NCBI RefSeq assembly: GCF_003033885.1
Contig: NZ_CP024081.1
Span: forward strand, 965,401-1,029,400
DNA: 64,000 bases
Origin: Pseudomonas rhizophila
GTDB taxonomy: Bacteria > Pseudomonadota > Gammaproteobacteria > Pseudomonadales > Pseudomonadaceae
Direction: 5' to 3'
Below, piece by piece: positions 19,449-28,866 of this stretch. The position numbers and the translations under genes are program-made. Position 1 is the first letter of the stretch; every line of letters starts with the position of its first letter. Below the pieces are notes generated by a model. It worked only from the letters and a program-made list of their open reading frames with translations. It made no database searches and was not told the origin of the DNA.

Positions 19449-20039
19449 TCAGGCCAGTTCAGCTTCATAGGCGTGCTCGAGCAACACCGTAAACCGATTG
19501 AAGGCATCCAGCGCGCCTTTGTCCGCTTCGGCTTCCTGCTGTTCAGTGAAGGCCAGGCCGTCGAGGGTGCGGATGAAGGTTTTCCAGCCTTCAGCACGAC
19601 CGCCGGCAGGTTCTGCCAGGTGCCGAGCGCCGAAGGTTTCGCTCAGGCCCAGGCCGACGGCGCGCTTGATCAAAAATGCAGCACCGAGCTTGGAGCCTTC
19701 GGAGACAAACAGCCAACCCAGGGCCTCGGCCTGGGTCGGATTTTTTACCGCGCCGGCTACTGGCGCGGGGACGTCGGTGTCCAGGTCCGCAAGATCCGCC
19801 TTGGCCGCTTCTGCCCGGCAACGGGCCGGCAGGTCGGGGATCAGGGTGGACAGTTCGGCGTCGTTGTACAGCGCCACCAGTTCCGATTGGAACAGGTACT
19901 GGGCCACGACGAAGCGGGCGAAGTTGGCCTTGGTTTCGAACGGGGCGTGGGCCTTGACCAGTGCATCGAGCCTGCTGTGGGGCTCGTGGGTGATCTGGTT
20001 CAAGCGTTGGGAGCGTAAAACGGGGTGTTGGGTAGTCAT
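19449..20039 (-). CDS. hemO: Biliverdin-producing heme oxygenase (HemO/PigA family)
   Basis: A 196-residue cytosolic enzyme, close to PigA/HemO of P. aeruginosa (198), that opens the heme ring to release iron. RSQRLNQITHEPHSRLDALV carries the proximal-helix His, and EALGWLFVSEGSKLGAAFLI is the distal-helix GxxxG-type region. It is the last gene downstream of an ECF sigma/FecR/TonB receptor set, all on the minus strand, so its role is iron acquisition from heme. No bacteriophytochrome gene is adjacent, which argues against BphO. The ATG at 20039 is used; an upstream in-frame extension runs through a repeat. Confidence 0.9.
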   Translation of the reverse strand: MTTQHPVLRSQRLNQITHEPHSRLDALVKAHAPFETKANFARFVVAQYLFQSELVALYNDAELSTLIPDLPARCRAEAAKADLADLDTDVPAPVAGAVKNPTQAEALGWLFVSEGSKLGAAFLIKRAVGLGLSETFGARHLAEPAGGRAEGWKTFIRTLDGLAFTEQQEAEADKGALDAFNRFTVLLEHAYEAELA

Positions 20040-20077
20040 GAAAAACTCCTTCGAATGAGCACATTGTGGCGAGGGGC

Positions 20078-20163
20078 TGTGGGAGCAAAGCTTGCTCGCG
20101 AACAGGCGCCTCGATTCCTGGAAGACCGCATCACCTTCATCGCGGGCAAGCCTTGCTCCCACA
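20078..20163. repeat. REPIN-like inverted repeat between receptor and hemO
   Basis: Arms TGTGGGAGCAAAGCTTGC and GCAAGCCTTGCTCCCACA face each other across about 50 bp. It sits between two genes of the same strand that would otherwise be one operon. Confidence 0.75.
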
Positions 20164-20206
20164 TGACGCTCCTCGCCACAGGTATTTGTTTTGCCTGGCA
20201 AGCGAG

Positions 20207-22801
20207 TCAGATATCCCAGATCAGATTGACCGCGAAATTACGCCCGGGCTGGGTCAGACGGTCGAGGTTGGCGGGGCTCAGCACCGCTGCTTCGCCAACG
20301 CTGTCGTAGCCACGCACGTCATCCCACAGCCAGTACTTCTTGTCGGTGAGGTTGTAGAGACCACCGCTGACGGTGACGTCGTGGGTCACCTTGTAGAAAC
20401 CGGTCAGGTCGAGGATGCCGAAGCCCGGGGTCTTGAACTGGCTGCTGACGCCATCGGGCGAGTTGAAGTTGCTGTCGTCGACGCGGTCTTTTTTCTTGAC
20501 CAGGGTCCAGCTGAGCAACGTGCCGAACCGGTCCTGCTCGTAACCCAGGCCGAACACGCCGGTGAGCGGGTTGACGCTGTTGATCGGCTCGCCTGTGTCG
20601 TTATTGCGACCGTAGGCATAGGCCACCGAGCCTTGGGTGTACAGGCCTTGCGGTGCGCCGAACAGATCCAGGTTCAGGCGTCCCTTGACCTCGGCGCCCT
20701 TGATGATGGCGTGCTTGATGTTGTTGCTCTGGAAGGTCAGCGCATCGGCCCCGGGCGTGATCGCATCTTCGTTGATGAAGTCGCGATACTTGTTGTAGAA
20801 CACCGCCACATCGAACGAACCGGAGTCGAAACGGCCCCGCAGGCCAGTCTCATAGCTTTTGCTTTTTTCCGGTTCCAGATCGGGGTTGGGTTCCACGCTG
20901 TAGCCGGCGCCGGGATTGTCAAAGCGACCATACAGCGCCTTGGCGGTTGGCGTGCGGAAGCCTTCGGCGTACTGGCCGTACCAGGTGTACTGGTCGCTCA
21001 GGGCGTAGGTCAGGCCGAATTTGGGCGAGACGCGATGCCAGGTCTTGTTCTTGTCGCTGACTTGACCACCGCTGGTGGGGTCCACGGTGTTGAGGAATGC
21101 CTCGGTCAGGTGAGGCTTGAGCCGCGTGTAGTCGTAACGCAGGGCCGGCGTGAAAGTCCATCGGTTCCAACGGATCTGATCCTGGGCGAACAGGCTGTAG
21201 GTGTTGATGGTCGGGTCCGGGAAGTCGCTGGCTTTTTCCAGCACGTCCCGGGTGCTGATGGCACCGACGGCTGAGCAACCCACGCCGACGGCCAGACAGA
21301 CGCCATTGCCACTGCGCGAACCGGTGACTTTCTGCTGCTTGATCGTGGTGCCGTAGGTCAGCGCGTGATCGGTGTCGGCGAGGCTGAAGGCCTTGTCCAA
21401 CTGGGCGTCGAGAACCCACTGTTTTTCTTCGTAGAGGGTCTCTCGTGTGCGTAGCACCTGGCGGGTGATGGGGAAGTAAAACTCGGCGGTGCTCTGGTCG
21501 GTCTTGGCGATCTGGTGGTTCAGGCTCCACTTCACGTGGTCGGCCAGCAGGCTGTCGAGGGCGAAGCTGTGCTCCAGGCCGAAGCGTTCGCGGCTGATGG
21601 TGTCGTTACCGGTGCGCCACTGATACATGCCGCCGGGCAATACAAAGTCAGGAATTGCCGGCTGGCCGTCGGAGTAGGGGCCGCCATAGGCACTTTTCAG
21701 ATCGGTGTCCCGGTCATCCTTGTACTTCTCGTAGACCAGGCCCAGGCGCGAATCATCGTTGTAGTTCCAGCCGAGCTTGGCCAGCACATTGTGGGTGCGC
21801 ACGTCTTCAGGGTTGGCCGCGGTGCGGTCCAGGCCGGTGCCGTTGTTATTGCCATAGGATTGGGTTTCATGACCGTCGCGCTGGCTGTAATGCAACAGGC
21901 CGTCGAACGGCCCACTGCGACCTGCGAGGGTGGCGGATTTGAGCCAGCTTTCGTCGGCGGAGCTGTAGCCGGTCTTCAGGCGGGCGCCGACGTCGTTACC
22001 CGGTTTGATGATGTCGTCCGGATCAAGGGTGAAATAACTGACGGCGCCGCCGATGGCATTGCTGCCGTACAGCACCGAGGCCGGGCCGCGGAGGATCTCC
22101 ACGCGCTTGACGATTTCCGGGTCCACGTAATTGCGCTGGGTCTTGGCGTACGGGCCGTTGAAGAAACCCCCGGGAATTTCCACACCGTCGACCTGCGTCA
22201 GCACCCGGTTGCCGTCGATTCCGCGAATATTGTAGCCGCTGATGCCGCCGCGCTGGCCTGCCCCACCCACTGAAACGCCGGGTTCATAGCGCACCAGATC
22301 CTTGAGGGTGTTGACGTTGTTGCGGTCCAGTTCCTGCCGGTCGTAGACGCTGACGCTGCTGGGTACGCTGACGATGTCCTGTTCCTGGCGTGTGGCGCTG
22401 ATCGTCACCTGTTGCAGGTTCAGTACGCTGCTGGTGCTGTGCTTTTGCAGAACAATGCTGGTGTTGCCCAGTTTGCGGTAGCTCAGGTTGGTCCCCACCA
22501 ACAGGCGCTCCAGGGCTTTTTCCGCTGGCAGCGAGCCGTTGACGCCAGGCGACGCGACGCCTTCGGCCAGTTCTGCGGGCAAGCCGACCTGCCAGCCCGT
22601 GACGGCGGTGAACGCATTCAGTGCCGAGACCAGCGGTTGCTGGGCAATGGCAAAAGTGTAATCACCAAGATTGCGCGCAGGCGGCTGCACGGTGGTGGCG
22701 GCGAGGGCGGTCGGCGCGGTGCCGGCGATCAGGATGGCGGCGGTCAGCAATGACAGCGTGCACGCAGGGGCAAGGGACCGGCGGGTAAGGCGAGAGGACA
22801 T
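20207..22801 (-). CDS. TonB-dependent heme receptor with N-terminal STN signalling domain
   Basis: An 864-residue outer-membrane protein. A long signal peptide is followed by an STN domain (YTFAIAQQPLVSALNAFTAV to SYRKLGNTSIVLQK, roughly residues 45-125) that talks to a FecR partner. A plug domain follows (QDIVSVPSSVSVYDRQEL, GIDGNRVLTQVDGVEIPGG, EILRGPASVLYGSNAIGGAV). The barrel holds the heme-receptor block EGFRTPTAKALYGRF...EPNPDLEPEKS, a variant of the FRAP/NPNL boxes, and ends in the aromatic-type C-terminus AVNLIWDI. GGAG precedes the ATG. Together with hemO this points to heme or hemoprotein uptake controlled by cell-surface signalling. Confidence 0.9.
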   Translation of the reverse strand: MSSRLTRRSLAPACTLSLLTAAILIAGTAPTALAATTVQPPARNLGDYTFAIAQQPLVSALNAFTAVTGWQVGLPAELAEGVASPGVNGSLPAEKALERLLVGTNLSYRKLGNTSIVLQKHSTSSVLNLQQVTISATRQEQDIVSVPSSVSVYDRQELDRNNVNTLKDLVRYEPGVSVGGAGQRGGISGYNIRGIDGNRVLTQVDGVEIPGGFFNGPYAKTQRNYVDPEIVKRVEILRGPASVLYGSNAIGGAVSYFTLDPDDIIKPGNDVGARLKTGYSSADESWLKSATLAGRSGPFDGLLHYSQRDGHETQSYGNNNGTGLDRTAANPEDVRTHNVLAKLGWNYNDDSRLGLVYEKYKDDRDTDLKSAYGGPYSDGQPAIPDFVLPGGMYQWRTGNDTISRERFGLEHSFALDSLLADHVKWSLNHQIAKTDQSTAEFYFPITRQVLRTRETLYEEKQWVLDAQLDKAFSLADTDHALTYGTTIKQQKVTGSRSGNGVCLAVGVGCSAVGAISTRDVLEKASDFPDPTINTYSLFAQDQIRWNRWTFTPALRYDYTRLKPHLTEAFLNTVDPTSGGQVSDKNKTWHRVSPKFGLTYALSDQYTWYGQYAEGFRTPTAKALYGRFDNPGAGYSVEPNPDLEPEKSKSYETGLRGRFDSGSFDVAVFYNKYRDFINEDAITPGADALTFQSNNIKHAIIKGAEVKGRLNLDLFGAPQGLYTQGSVAYAYGRNNDTGEPINSVNPLTGVFGLGYEQDRFGTLLSWTLVKKKDRVDDSNFNSPDGVSSQFKTPGFGILDLTGFYKVTHDVTVSGGLYNLTDKKYWLWDDVRGYDSVGEAAVLSPANLDRLTQPGRNFAVNLIWDI

Positions 22802-22902
22802 CGATAGCGCTCCGTGTCGCATCTGTTATAGGTGCAGATGATGTCGCTGGATGCGAATCAATTGCATTGGCTATAACGAGACGAACCAGCGAAGCCTATC
22901 GA

Positions 22903-22921
22903 GTAAAAATAATTCTCATTT
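22903..22921 (-). promoter_or_regulatory. Fur-box-like sequence between fecR-type gene and receptor gene
   Basis: On the minus strand the DNA reads AATGAGAATTATTTTTA, close to commonly seen Fur boxes. It overlaps the stop of the anti-sigma gene and lies about 100 bp before the receptor start, suggesting a second, iron-controlled promoter for receptor and hemO. Confidence 0.55.
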
Positions 22922-23882
22922 AGTTCAGGATCACCAGCGCCGGGAATTCCTGGAGGCGCGCAGAGGTGATGTGGGCCAGAGAACGGACCACGTCCAGCGG
23001 CTGGTCGAGGCGATAATTGCCGGTCACTGCGACCTGGGCCAACTGTTCGTTGTTGTTGATGATCCAGCCAGGGTAGTAGCGTCGCAGCTCGGCCAGTACC
23101 TGGTTCAGCGGTCGATTCTCGAACACCAGTCGTCCCTGGACCCACGCCAGATCGGTGCTGGCATCCATCCGGGCAGGGCGGTCGAAGCCGTTGGGGCCGA
23201 TGCGGATGCTTTCCCCGGCCGACAGCCTGACATGGGCGTCATAACGCGTGGCCCGCAAATCCACATCACCGCGCTGCACCTGCACTTGCGTCACGCCATC
23301 GAGGTAGCGCACCGCGAAGGTGGTGTTGCTGACGCTGGCGATGACCGGCCCGGCGTCGATTTGCAGAGGCTGGGTGCGTGTGTCCGGGACTTCGAAAAAC
23401 GCCTCGCCTTTGTACAACCGAGCTATGTGCCGTTGGTCGTTGAACGTGCTGGAAAAGGCCGAGTCGGTGTTGAGCAGGACCTTGGAGCCATCCTCCAGTT
23501 GCAGGCGCTGGCGTTCACCGACCACGGTCAGGTGATCGGCCTGCAGGCGCAGGGGCAGGTCGCTGAAGTTGAACAGGCCCAGAAACAGCACGGCAGCGGT
23601 GGCCAAGGGTTTCCAATGGGCGCGCAAGCGTGACAGTGCACTGGCTTGGGGGCGGCCTTTGAGTTGCCGGGCGCTTTGCATCACTTGCGGGCCGTTCCAG
23701 ATCGCCTGGGCCCGCTTGAATGCCTGACCATGGCGCGGATCGGCCGCCAGCCAGGCCTGGAACTGCCGGGTCTGCTCCTCGCTGGGGTTGTCCAGCAGAA
23801 TGAGCCAGTCCAGCGCCTGTTCCATGGCATGGGCGGTGTCCTGCGCCGCAGCGTGCTCAGGGGCACGTTGTTTGTCTGTCAC
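22920..23882 (-). CDS. FecR-family anti-sigma factor / transducer
   Basis: A 320-residue inner-membrane regulator. An N-terminal cytoplasmic sigma-binding part (MEQALDWLILLDNPSEEQTRQFQAW) is typical of the DUF4880 segment. One membrane helix follows (PLATAAVLFLGLFNFSDLPL, near residue 95), then the periplasmic FecR domain (RQRLQLEDGSKVLLNTDSAF, YKGEAFFEV, VQRGDVDLRA). The C-terminal domain (GRLVFENRPLNQVLAELRRYYPG) meets the receptor STN domain. The GTG at 23882 has GAGGAA upstream and is preferred over an in-frame GTG nine codons earlier. It lies between the sigma factor and receptor genes, the classical order. Confidence 0.9.
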   Translation of the reverse strand: MTDKQRAPEHAAAQDTAHAMEQALDWLILLDNPSEEQTRQFQAWLAADPRHGQAFKRAQAIWNGPQVMQSARQLKGRPQASALSRLRAHWKPLATAAVLFLGLFNFSDLPLRLQADHLTVVGERQRLQLEDGSKVLLNTDSAFSSTFNDQRHIARLYKGEAFFEVPDTRTQPLQIDAGPVIASVSNTTFAVRYLDGVTQVQVQRGDVDLRATRYDAHVRLSAGESIRIGPNGFDRPARMDASTDLAWVQGRLVFENRPLNQVLAELRRYYPGWIINNNEQLAQVAVTGNYRLDQPLDVVRSLAHITSARLQEFPALVILN

Positions 23883-23994
23883 GGTGGTTCCTCGCAGTGT
23901 CTTTTGCACGGCTATTTAGCGTCAGCGACCAAGCCTAGCAGGGTCGCAGGCCAGCGCAATCGGCGACGGCCTCTTAGAGAAAATCCTTACAGGT

Positions 23995-24513
23995 TCAGTC
24001 GCCACCAAGGCGTTCGGCCACGCCCACACAGATCGCCATGATCAGCTTCAGTTCCTTCTGCACGGTGCTCAGCGACACGTCCAGCCGTTTAGCGATGTCC
24101 TGGTAACTGTGACCGTGCAGCCGGCTGAGGATAAAAATCTGCTGCTGTCGCGGGCTCAGCGCTTGCAGGCGGAGATTGAGGCGTTCGAGCATCTGCTCGG
24201 CATGGGCCGCGTCTTCGGCGCTGCTTTGGGGGGCGACCACGTTGTGGACAACTTCCTGCGGCACGTCGTCCAGCAGGGTCCGGGACTGAATACGCCGCGC
24301 ACGCAAGTGGTCCAGCGCCAGGTTGCGGGCGGTCTGGAAAACGAAGGGTTCGAGGTGCTCGACCGTGCGCTCGCCCAAGGCGCGAGTGACACGCAGGTAG
24401 GTTTCCTGAAGCAGGTCTTCGGCGGTGCTGGGGTTGTTGACCATGCGCTGGAGGGTGCGCAGCAGTGGCGTGCGCTGGGCAAGGAAGACGTGATGAAAGC
24501 GCGATTGACTCAC
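23995..24513 (-). CDS. ECF sigma-70 factor, FecI-like
   Basis: 172 residues. Region 2 is AEDLLQETYLRVTRALGERT...PFVFQTARNLALDHLRARR. Region 4 is LSPRQQQIFILSRLHGHSYQDIAKRLDVSLSTVQKEL, a typical helix-turn-helix. This is the iron-starvation class that directs RNA polymerase to its cognate receptor promoter once FecR is triggered. A long perfect Fur-like palindrome is centred about 35 bp upstream, so iron repression is very likely. It is the first gene of the heme set. Confidence 0.93.
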   Translation of the reverse strand: MSQSRFHHVFLAQRTPLLRTLQRMVNNPSTAEDLLQETYLRVTRALGERTVEHLEPFVFQTARNLALDHLRARRIQSRTLLDDVPQEVVHNVVAPQSSAEDAAHAEQMLERLNLRLQALSPRQQQIFILSRLHGHSYQDIAKRLDVSLSTVQKELKLIMAICVGVAERLGGD

Positions 24514-24531
24514 GGTAGGGCCCGATTCGAT

Positions 24532-24564
24532 TTGACTAGATGATAATGCTTATCATCTAGTCAA
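24532..24564. promoter_or_regulatory. Fur-type palindrome before the ECF sigma gene
   Basis: Fifteen-base arms, TTGACTAGATGATAA and TTATCATCTAGTCAA, pair perfectly around TGC. The core ATGATAATGCTTATCAT fits the GATAAT-type Fur consensus. It lies 19-51 bp upstream of the sigma factor start. Confidence 0.8.
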
Positions 24565-24640
24565 TGGGTCAAGCCCTCATTTCACCACCCCGAGTCCATG
24601 TGGGGAGCAAGCCTGGGAAGCAGGCCTGTGGAAGCAAACC

Positions 24641-24665
24641 TGTGGGAGCAAAGCTTGCTCCCACA
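24641..24665. repeat. Short REP hairpin between gap and the sigma gene promoter
   Basis: TGTGGGAGCAA and TTGCTCCCACA form a stem with a short loop, preceded by degenerate copies at 24598-24640. It lies 20 bp beyond the gap stop codon. Confidence 0.65.
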
Positions 24666-24684
24666 TTACCGGCTGCGCGGTGAG

Positions 24685-25686
24685 TTACTCGGCGTTACAC
24701 AACGCCAGGCAGTTATCCAGCATGCGGTTGGAGAAGCCCCATTCGTTGTCATACCAGGCCAGTACCTTGAGCAGCTTGCCGCTGGCCTTGGTGTGGTTGG
24801 CGTCGAAGATCGACGACAGCGGGTTGTGGTTGAAATCGCTGGAGACCAGCGGCAGGGTGTTGTAGCCGAGAATCTTCGAATGCTGGCTGGCCTGGCGCAG
24901 CAGTTCGTTGACTTCTTCGGCCGACGCTTCACGCTTGAGCTGCACGGTCAAATCCACCAGCGACACGTTGATCACCGGCACGCGCACGGCCATGCCGGTC
25001 AGCTTGCCCGCCAGTTCCGGCAGCACCAGGCCCACGGCCTCGGCGGCACCGGTCTTGCTCGGGATCATGTTCTGCGTGGCCGAACGGGCGCGGTATGGGT
25101 CGCTGTGGTAGACGTCGGTCAGGTTCTGGTCATTGGTGTAGGCATGGATCGTGGTCATCAGGCCGCTTTCGATGCCCAGCTCGCGGTGCAGCACCTGAGC
25201 CACCGGGGCCAGGCAGTTGGTGGTGCACGAAGCGTTGGAGATGATCTGGTGGGACTGGCGCAAAATATCGTGGTTCACGCCGTACACCACGGTGGCGTCG
25301 GCACCCTTGGCCGGGGCCGAAATGATCACCTTGCGGGCGCCGGCGCTGATATGGGCGGCGGCCTTGGCGCGGTCGGTGAACAAACCGGTGCATTCGAACA
25401 CGACGTCGATTTTTTCGGCGGCCCAGGGCAGTTCGGCCGGGTTGCGGATGGCGCTGACCGAGATACGGTCACCATTGACCGTCAGGCTTTCGTGATCGTG
25501 CTGCACGTCGGCATCGAAGGTGCCGTGAACCGTGTCGAACTTGAGCAGATGAGCATTGATTGCGCTGTCGCCCAGGTCGTTGATGGCGACGATCTGCAAG
25601 TCGCGACGATAACCTTGGGTATACAGTGCACGGAGGACGTTGCGGCCGATGCGGCCAAAACCATTGATTGCGATTCGAAGAGTCAT
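24685..25686 (-). CDS. gap: Type I glyceraldehyde-3-phosphate dehydrogenase
   Basis: A 333-residue tetrameric glycolytic enzyme that oxidises glyceraldehyde 3-phosphate with phosphate and NAD(P). [21 protein letters not shown] is the cofactor fold, [11 protein letters not shown] holds catalytic Cys154, [12 protein letters not shown] the second-His region, and [12 protein letters not shown] the C-terminal signature. It is divergent from edd, with two HexR-type boxes in the shared region, as reported for gap-1 of P. putida. It processes the triose made by Eda. An AACAACAA motif lies in its leader. Confidence 0.96.
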   Translation of the reverse strand: MTLRIAINGFGRIGRNVLRALYTQGYRRDLQIVAINDLGDSAINAHLLKFDTVHGTFDADVQHDHESLTVNGDRISVSAIRNPAELPWAAEKIDVVFECTGLFTDRAKAAAHISAGARKVIISAPAKGADATVVYGVNHDILRQSHQIISNASCTTNCLAPVAQVLHRELGIESGLMTTIHAYTNDQNLTDVYHSDPYRARSATQNMIPSKTGAAEAVGLVLPELAGKLTGMAVRVPVINVSLVDLTVQLKREASAEEVNELLRQASQHSKILGYNTLPLVSSDFNHNPLSSIFDANHTKASGKLLKVLAWYDNEWGFSNRMLDNCLALCNAE

Positions 25687-25708
25687 TAACTGCGCCGCCG
25701 TCGATTTG

Positions 25709-25723
25709 TTGTTGGAATTACAA
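25709..25723. promoter_or_regulatory. HexR operator before gap
   Basis: TTGTTGGAATTACAA is TTGT-N7-ACAA, the half-site pattern described for HexR in P. putida. It is 23-37 bp from the gap start codon, where a repressor would block transcription. Confidence 0.75.
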
Positions 25724-25770
25724 GATTATTCGCATAAAAATAGAAAACAAGCCTTTTTAGTGGCAATATT

Positions 25771-25785
25771 TTGTTTTATCTACAA
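25771..25785. promoter_or_regulatory. HexR operator before edd
   Basis: TTGTTTTATCTACAA is again TTGT-N7-ACAA, in the 219-bp region between gap and edd and closer to edd than the first box. Confidence 0.75.
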
Positions 25786-25905
25786 CGAGTGACCTGAATC
25801 AACTGGTCCGAATGGTCAAGAAATCCGCTGTCGCCCAATGCGTGGCGGGGTTTTGACCAGCATAGACAATCAGGTCGCCACACCCGTTAGCCTGGAGTTC
25901 TACAC

Positions 25906-27732
25906 ATGCATCCCCGCGTACTTGAGGTCACCGAACGGCTTATCGCCCGCAGCCGCGCCACGCGTCAGGCTTACCTTGCATTGATCCGCGGTGCAGCCAG
26001 CGACGGTCCGATGCGCGGTAAGTTGCAATGCGCCAACTTCGCCCACGGCGTGGCCGGTTGCGGCACCGAAGACAAGCATCACCTGCGGATGATGAATGCC
26101 GCCAACATCGCCATCGTGTCTTCCTACAACGACATGCTCTCGGCCCACCAGCCCTACGAAACCTTCCCGGAACAGATCAAGAAAGCCTTGCGCGAGATCG
26201 GCTCGGTCGGCCAGTTTGCCGGTGGCACGCCGGCCATGTGCGATGGCGTGACCCAAGGTGAGGCGGGGATGGAGCTGAGCCTGCCGAGCCGCGAAGTGAT
26301 CGCACTGTCGACGGCGGTCGCGTTGTCCCACAACATGTTCGACGGCGCACTGATGCTCGGCATCTGCGACAAGATCGTGCCAGGCCTGATGATGGGCGCG
26401 TTGCGTTTCGGTCATTTGCCGACGATTTTCGTGCCAGGCGGGCCCATGGTCTCAGGCATTTCCAACAAGCAGAAAGCCGATGTGCGTCAGCGCTATGCCG
26501 AGGGCAAGGCCACCCGCGAAGAGCTGCTGGAGTCGGAGATGAAGTCCTACCACAGCCCCGGCACCTGCACCTTCTACGGCACGGCCAACACCAACCAGTT
26601 GTTGATGGAGGTAATGGGCCTGCACTTGCCGGGTGCCTCGTTCGTCAATCCGAACACGCCGTTGCGTGATGCGCTGACTCGCGAAGCGGCGTTCCAGGTC
26701 ACGCGCCTGACCAAGCAGAGCGGCAACTTCATGCCCATCGGCGAAATCGTCGACGAGCGGTCGCTGGTCAATTCCGTTGTCGCGCTGCACGCCACCGGCG
26801 GTTCCACCAATCACACCTTGCACATGCCAGCCATTGCCATGGCCGCAGGCATCCAGCTGACCTGGCAGGACATGGCCGACCTCTCCGAGGTGGTGCCGAC
26901 CCTGAGTCACGTCTATCCGAACGGCAAGGCCGACATCAACCACTTCCAGGCGGCGGGCGGCATGTCGTTCCTGATCCGCGAATTGCTGGAAGCCGGCTTG
27001 CTCCACGAAAACGTCAACACCGTGCTGGGTCACGGCCTGAGCCGCTACACCCAGGAACCGTTTCTCGAAGACGGCGAACTGGTATGGCGCGAAGGCCCGA
27101 TCGAAAGCCTCGATGAAAACATCCTGCGCCCGGTGGCCCGCGCGTTCTCGGCCGAGGGCGGGTTGCGGGTGATGGAAGGCAACCTGGGGCGCGGCGTGAT
27201 GAAAGTCTCGGCGGTGGCCCTGGAAAACCAGGTCGTCGAAGCCCCGGCCATGGTCTTCCAGGATCAACAGGACCTGGCCGATGCGTTCAAGGCCGGCCTG
27301 CTGGAAAAAGATTTTGTCGCGGTGATGCGCTTCCAGGGCCCGCGCTCCAATGGCATGCCGGAGCTGCACAAGATGACACCGTTCCTCGGCGTATTGCAGG
27401 ATCGCGGTTTCAAAGTGGCGTTGGTGACGGATGGGCGCATGTCCGGCGCGTCGGGGAAAATTCCGGCGGCTATCCACGTCAGTCCCGAAGCCTACGTCGG
27501 CGGCGCATTGGCCCGCGTGCAGGAGGGCGATATCATCCGCGTCGATGGCGTCAAAGGCACCTTGGAATTGAAGGTGGACGCCGAGGAATTCGCCGCACGC
27601 ACACCGGCCAAGGGTTTGTTGGGCAACAACATTGGCACCGGTCGCGAGCTGTTTGGTTTCATGCGCATGGCCTTCAGCTCGGCAGAGCAGGGCGCCAGCG
27701 CCTTCACTTCTGCCCTGGAGACGCTTAATTGA
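25906..27732 (+). CDS. edd: Phosphogluconate dehydratase (6-phosphogluconate dehydratase)
   Basis: A 608-residue iron-sulfur dehydratase that turns 6-phosphogluconate into 2-keto-3-deoxy-6-phosphogluconate, the first committed Entner-Doudoroff step. IlvD/Edd signatures are present: [45 protein letters not shown] and [20 protein letters not shown]. The length is as expected. It overlaps the glk start by four bases, showing tight translational coupling. A HexR box lies upstream. Confidence 0.97.
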   Translation: MHPRVLEVTERLIARSRATRQAYLALIRGAASDGPMRGKLQCANFAHGVAGCGTEDKHHLRMMNAANIAIVSSYNDMLSAHQPYETFPEQIKKALREIGSVGQFAGGTPAMCDGVTQGEAGMELSLPSREVIALSTAVALSHNMFDGALMLGICDKIVPGLMMGALRFGHLPTIFVPGGPMVSGISNKQKADVRQRYAEGKATREELLESEMKSYHSPGTCTFYGTANTNQLLMEVMGLHLPGASFVNPNTPLRDALTREAAFQVTRLTKQSGNFMPIGEIVDERSLVNSVVALHATGGSTNHTLHMPAIAMAAGIQLTWQDMADLSEVVPTLSHVYPNGKADINHFQAAGGMSFLIRELLEAGLLHENVNTVLGHGLSRYTQEPFLEDGELVWREGPIESLDENILRPVARAFSAEGGLRVMEGNLGRGVMKVSAVALENQVVEAPAMVFQDQQDLADAFKAGLLEKDFVAVMRFQGPRSNGMPELHKMTPFLGVLQDRGFKVALVTDGRMSGASGKIPAAIHVSPEAYVGGALARVQEGDIIRVDGVKGTLELKVDAEEFAARTPAKGLLGNNIGTGRELFGFMRMAFSSAEQGASAFTSALETLN

Positions 27733-28688
27733 AACTGGCTTTGGTCGGTGACATCGGTGGGACCAACGCCCGGTTCGCCTTGTGGAAGAACCACAACCTG
27801 GAAAACATCCAGGTGCTGGCGACCGCGGATTACGCCTGCCCCGAAGATGCCATCAAGGTTTACCTGAGCGGCGTAGGCCTGAAGCCGGGTTCGATCGGTT
27901 CGGTTTGCCTGTCCGTGGCGGGGCCGGTCAGCGGCGATGAGTTTCGCTTCACCAACAATCACTGGCGCCTGAGCAATCTGGCCTTTTGCAGGACCCTTGA
28001 GGTCGAGAAGCTGCTGCTGGTCAATGACTTTTCGGCCATGGCCCTGGGCATGACGTGCTTGCGTCCCGATGAATACCGGGTTGTCTGCGAGGGCACGCCG
28101 GAACCGTTGCGTCCGGCGGTGGTGATCGGTCCTGGCACCGGGCTGGGTGTGGGCACGTTGCTGGATTTGGGCGGCGGTCGTTTTGCGGCATTGCCGGGGG
28201 AGGGTGGCCATGTCGACCTGCCCATGAGCAGCCCGCGGGAAACCCAGCTGTGGCAGCACATCTACAACGAGATCGGTCATGTCAGTGCCGAAACCGCCCT
28301 GAGCGGCAGCGGGTTACCTCGGGTGTACCGCGCCATCTGCGCGGTGGATGGCCATACGCCGGTGCTCGACACGCCCGAATCCATCACCGCCGCCGGCCTG
28401 GCCGGAGACCCCATTGCCCTGGAAGTGCTCGAGCAATTCTGCCGCTGGCTGGGGCGAGTGGCCGGTAACAATGTGCTGACGGTGGGTGGGCGTGGCGGTG
28501 TATACATCGTCGGCGGGGTGGTCCCGCGATTCGCCGATTTTTTCCTTGAAAGTGGTTTCGCCCGTTGCTTCGCCGACAAGGGCTGCATGAGCGATTATTT
28601 CAAGGGCATTCCAGTCTGGCTGGTGACCGCGCCGTATTCCGGGCTGATGGGCGCGGGTGTGGCGTTGGAGCAATCGACTCCAGTTTGA
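27729..28688 (+). CDS. glk: Glucokinase
   Basis: A 319-residue cytosolic ATP-dependent kinase making glucose 6-phosphate. [19 protein letters not shown] is the phosphate-1 loop of bacterial glucokinases. [29 protein letters not shown], and [12 protein letters not shown] with [12 protein letters not shown] complete the family pattern. The start is TTG, in a TTGA overlap with the edd stop, so expression probably depends on edd translation. A REPIN follows, then gltR. The gene phosphorylates glucose brought in by GtsABCD. Confidence 0.95.
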   Translation: MKLALVGDIGGTNARFALWKNHNLENIQVLATADYACPEDAIKVYLSGVGLKPGSIGSVCLSVAGPVSGDEFRFTNNHWRLSNLAFCRTLEVEKLLLVNDFSAMALGMTCLRPDEYRVVCEGTPEPLRPAVVIGPGTGLGVGTLLDLGGGRFAALPGEGGHVDLPMSSPRETQLWQHIYNEIGHVSAETALSGSGLPRVYRAICAVDGHTPVLDTPESITAAGLAGDPIALEVLEQFCRWLGRVAGNNVLTVGGRGGVYIVGGVVPRFADFFLESGFARCFADKGCMSDYFKGIPVWLVTAPYSGLMGAGVALEQSTPV

Positions 28689-28700
28689 AATGTGATCCCC

Positions 28701-28790
28701 TGTGGGAGCGAGCTTGCTCGCGATGACGGAGTGTCAGTCGCCATTGATGTTGACTGATACACCGCTATCGCGAGCAAGCTCGCTCCCACA
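28701..28790. repeat. REPIN
   Basis: Arms TGTGGGAGCGAGCTTGCTCG and CGAGCAAGCTCGCTCCCACA around a spacer, between glk and gltR. Confidence 0.88.
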
Positions 28791-28866
28791 GGGGTTTTGT
28801 AGTGTGTTTGTAGTCCTCATCCATCAGGCATAATCGCCCCAACCCAAACAACAAGGACGAGGCCCC

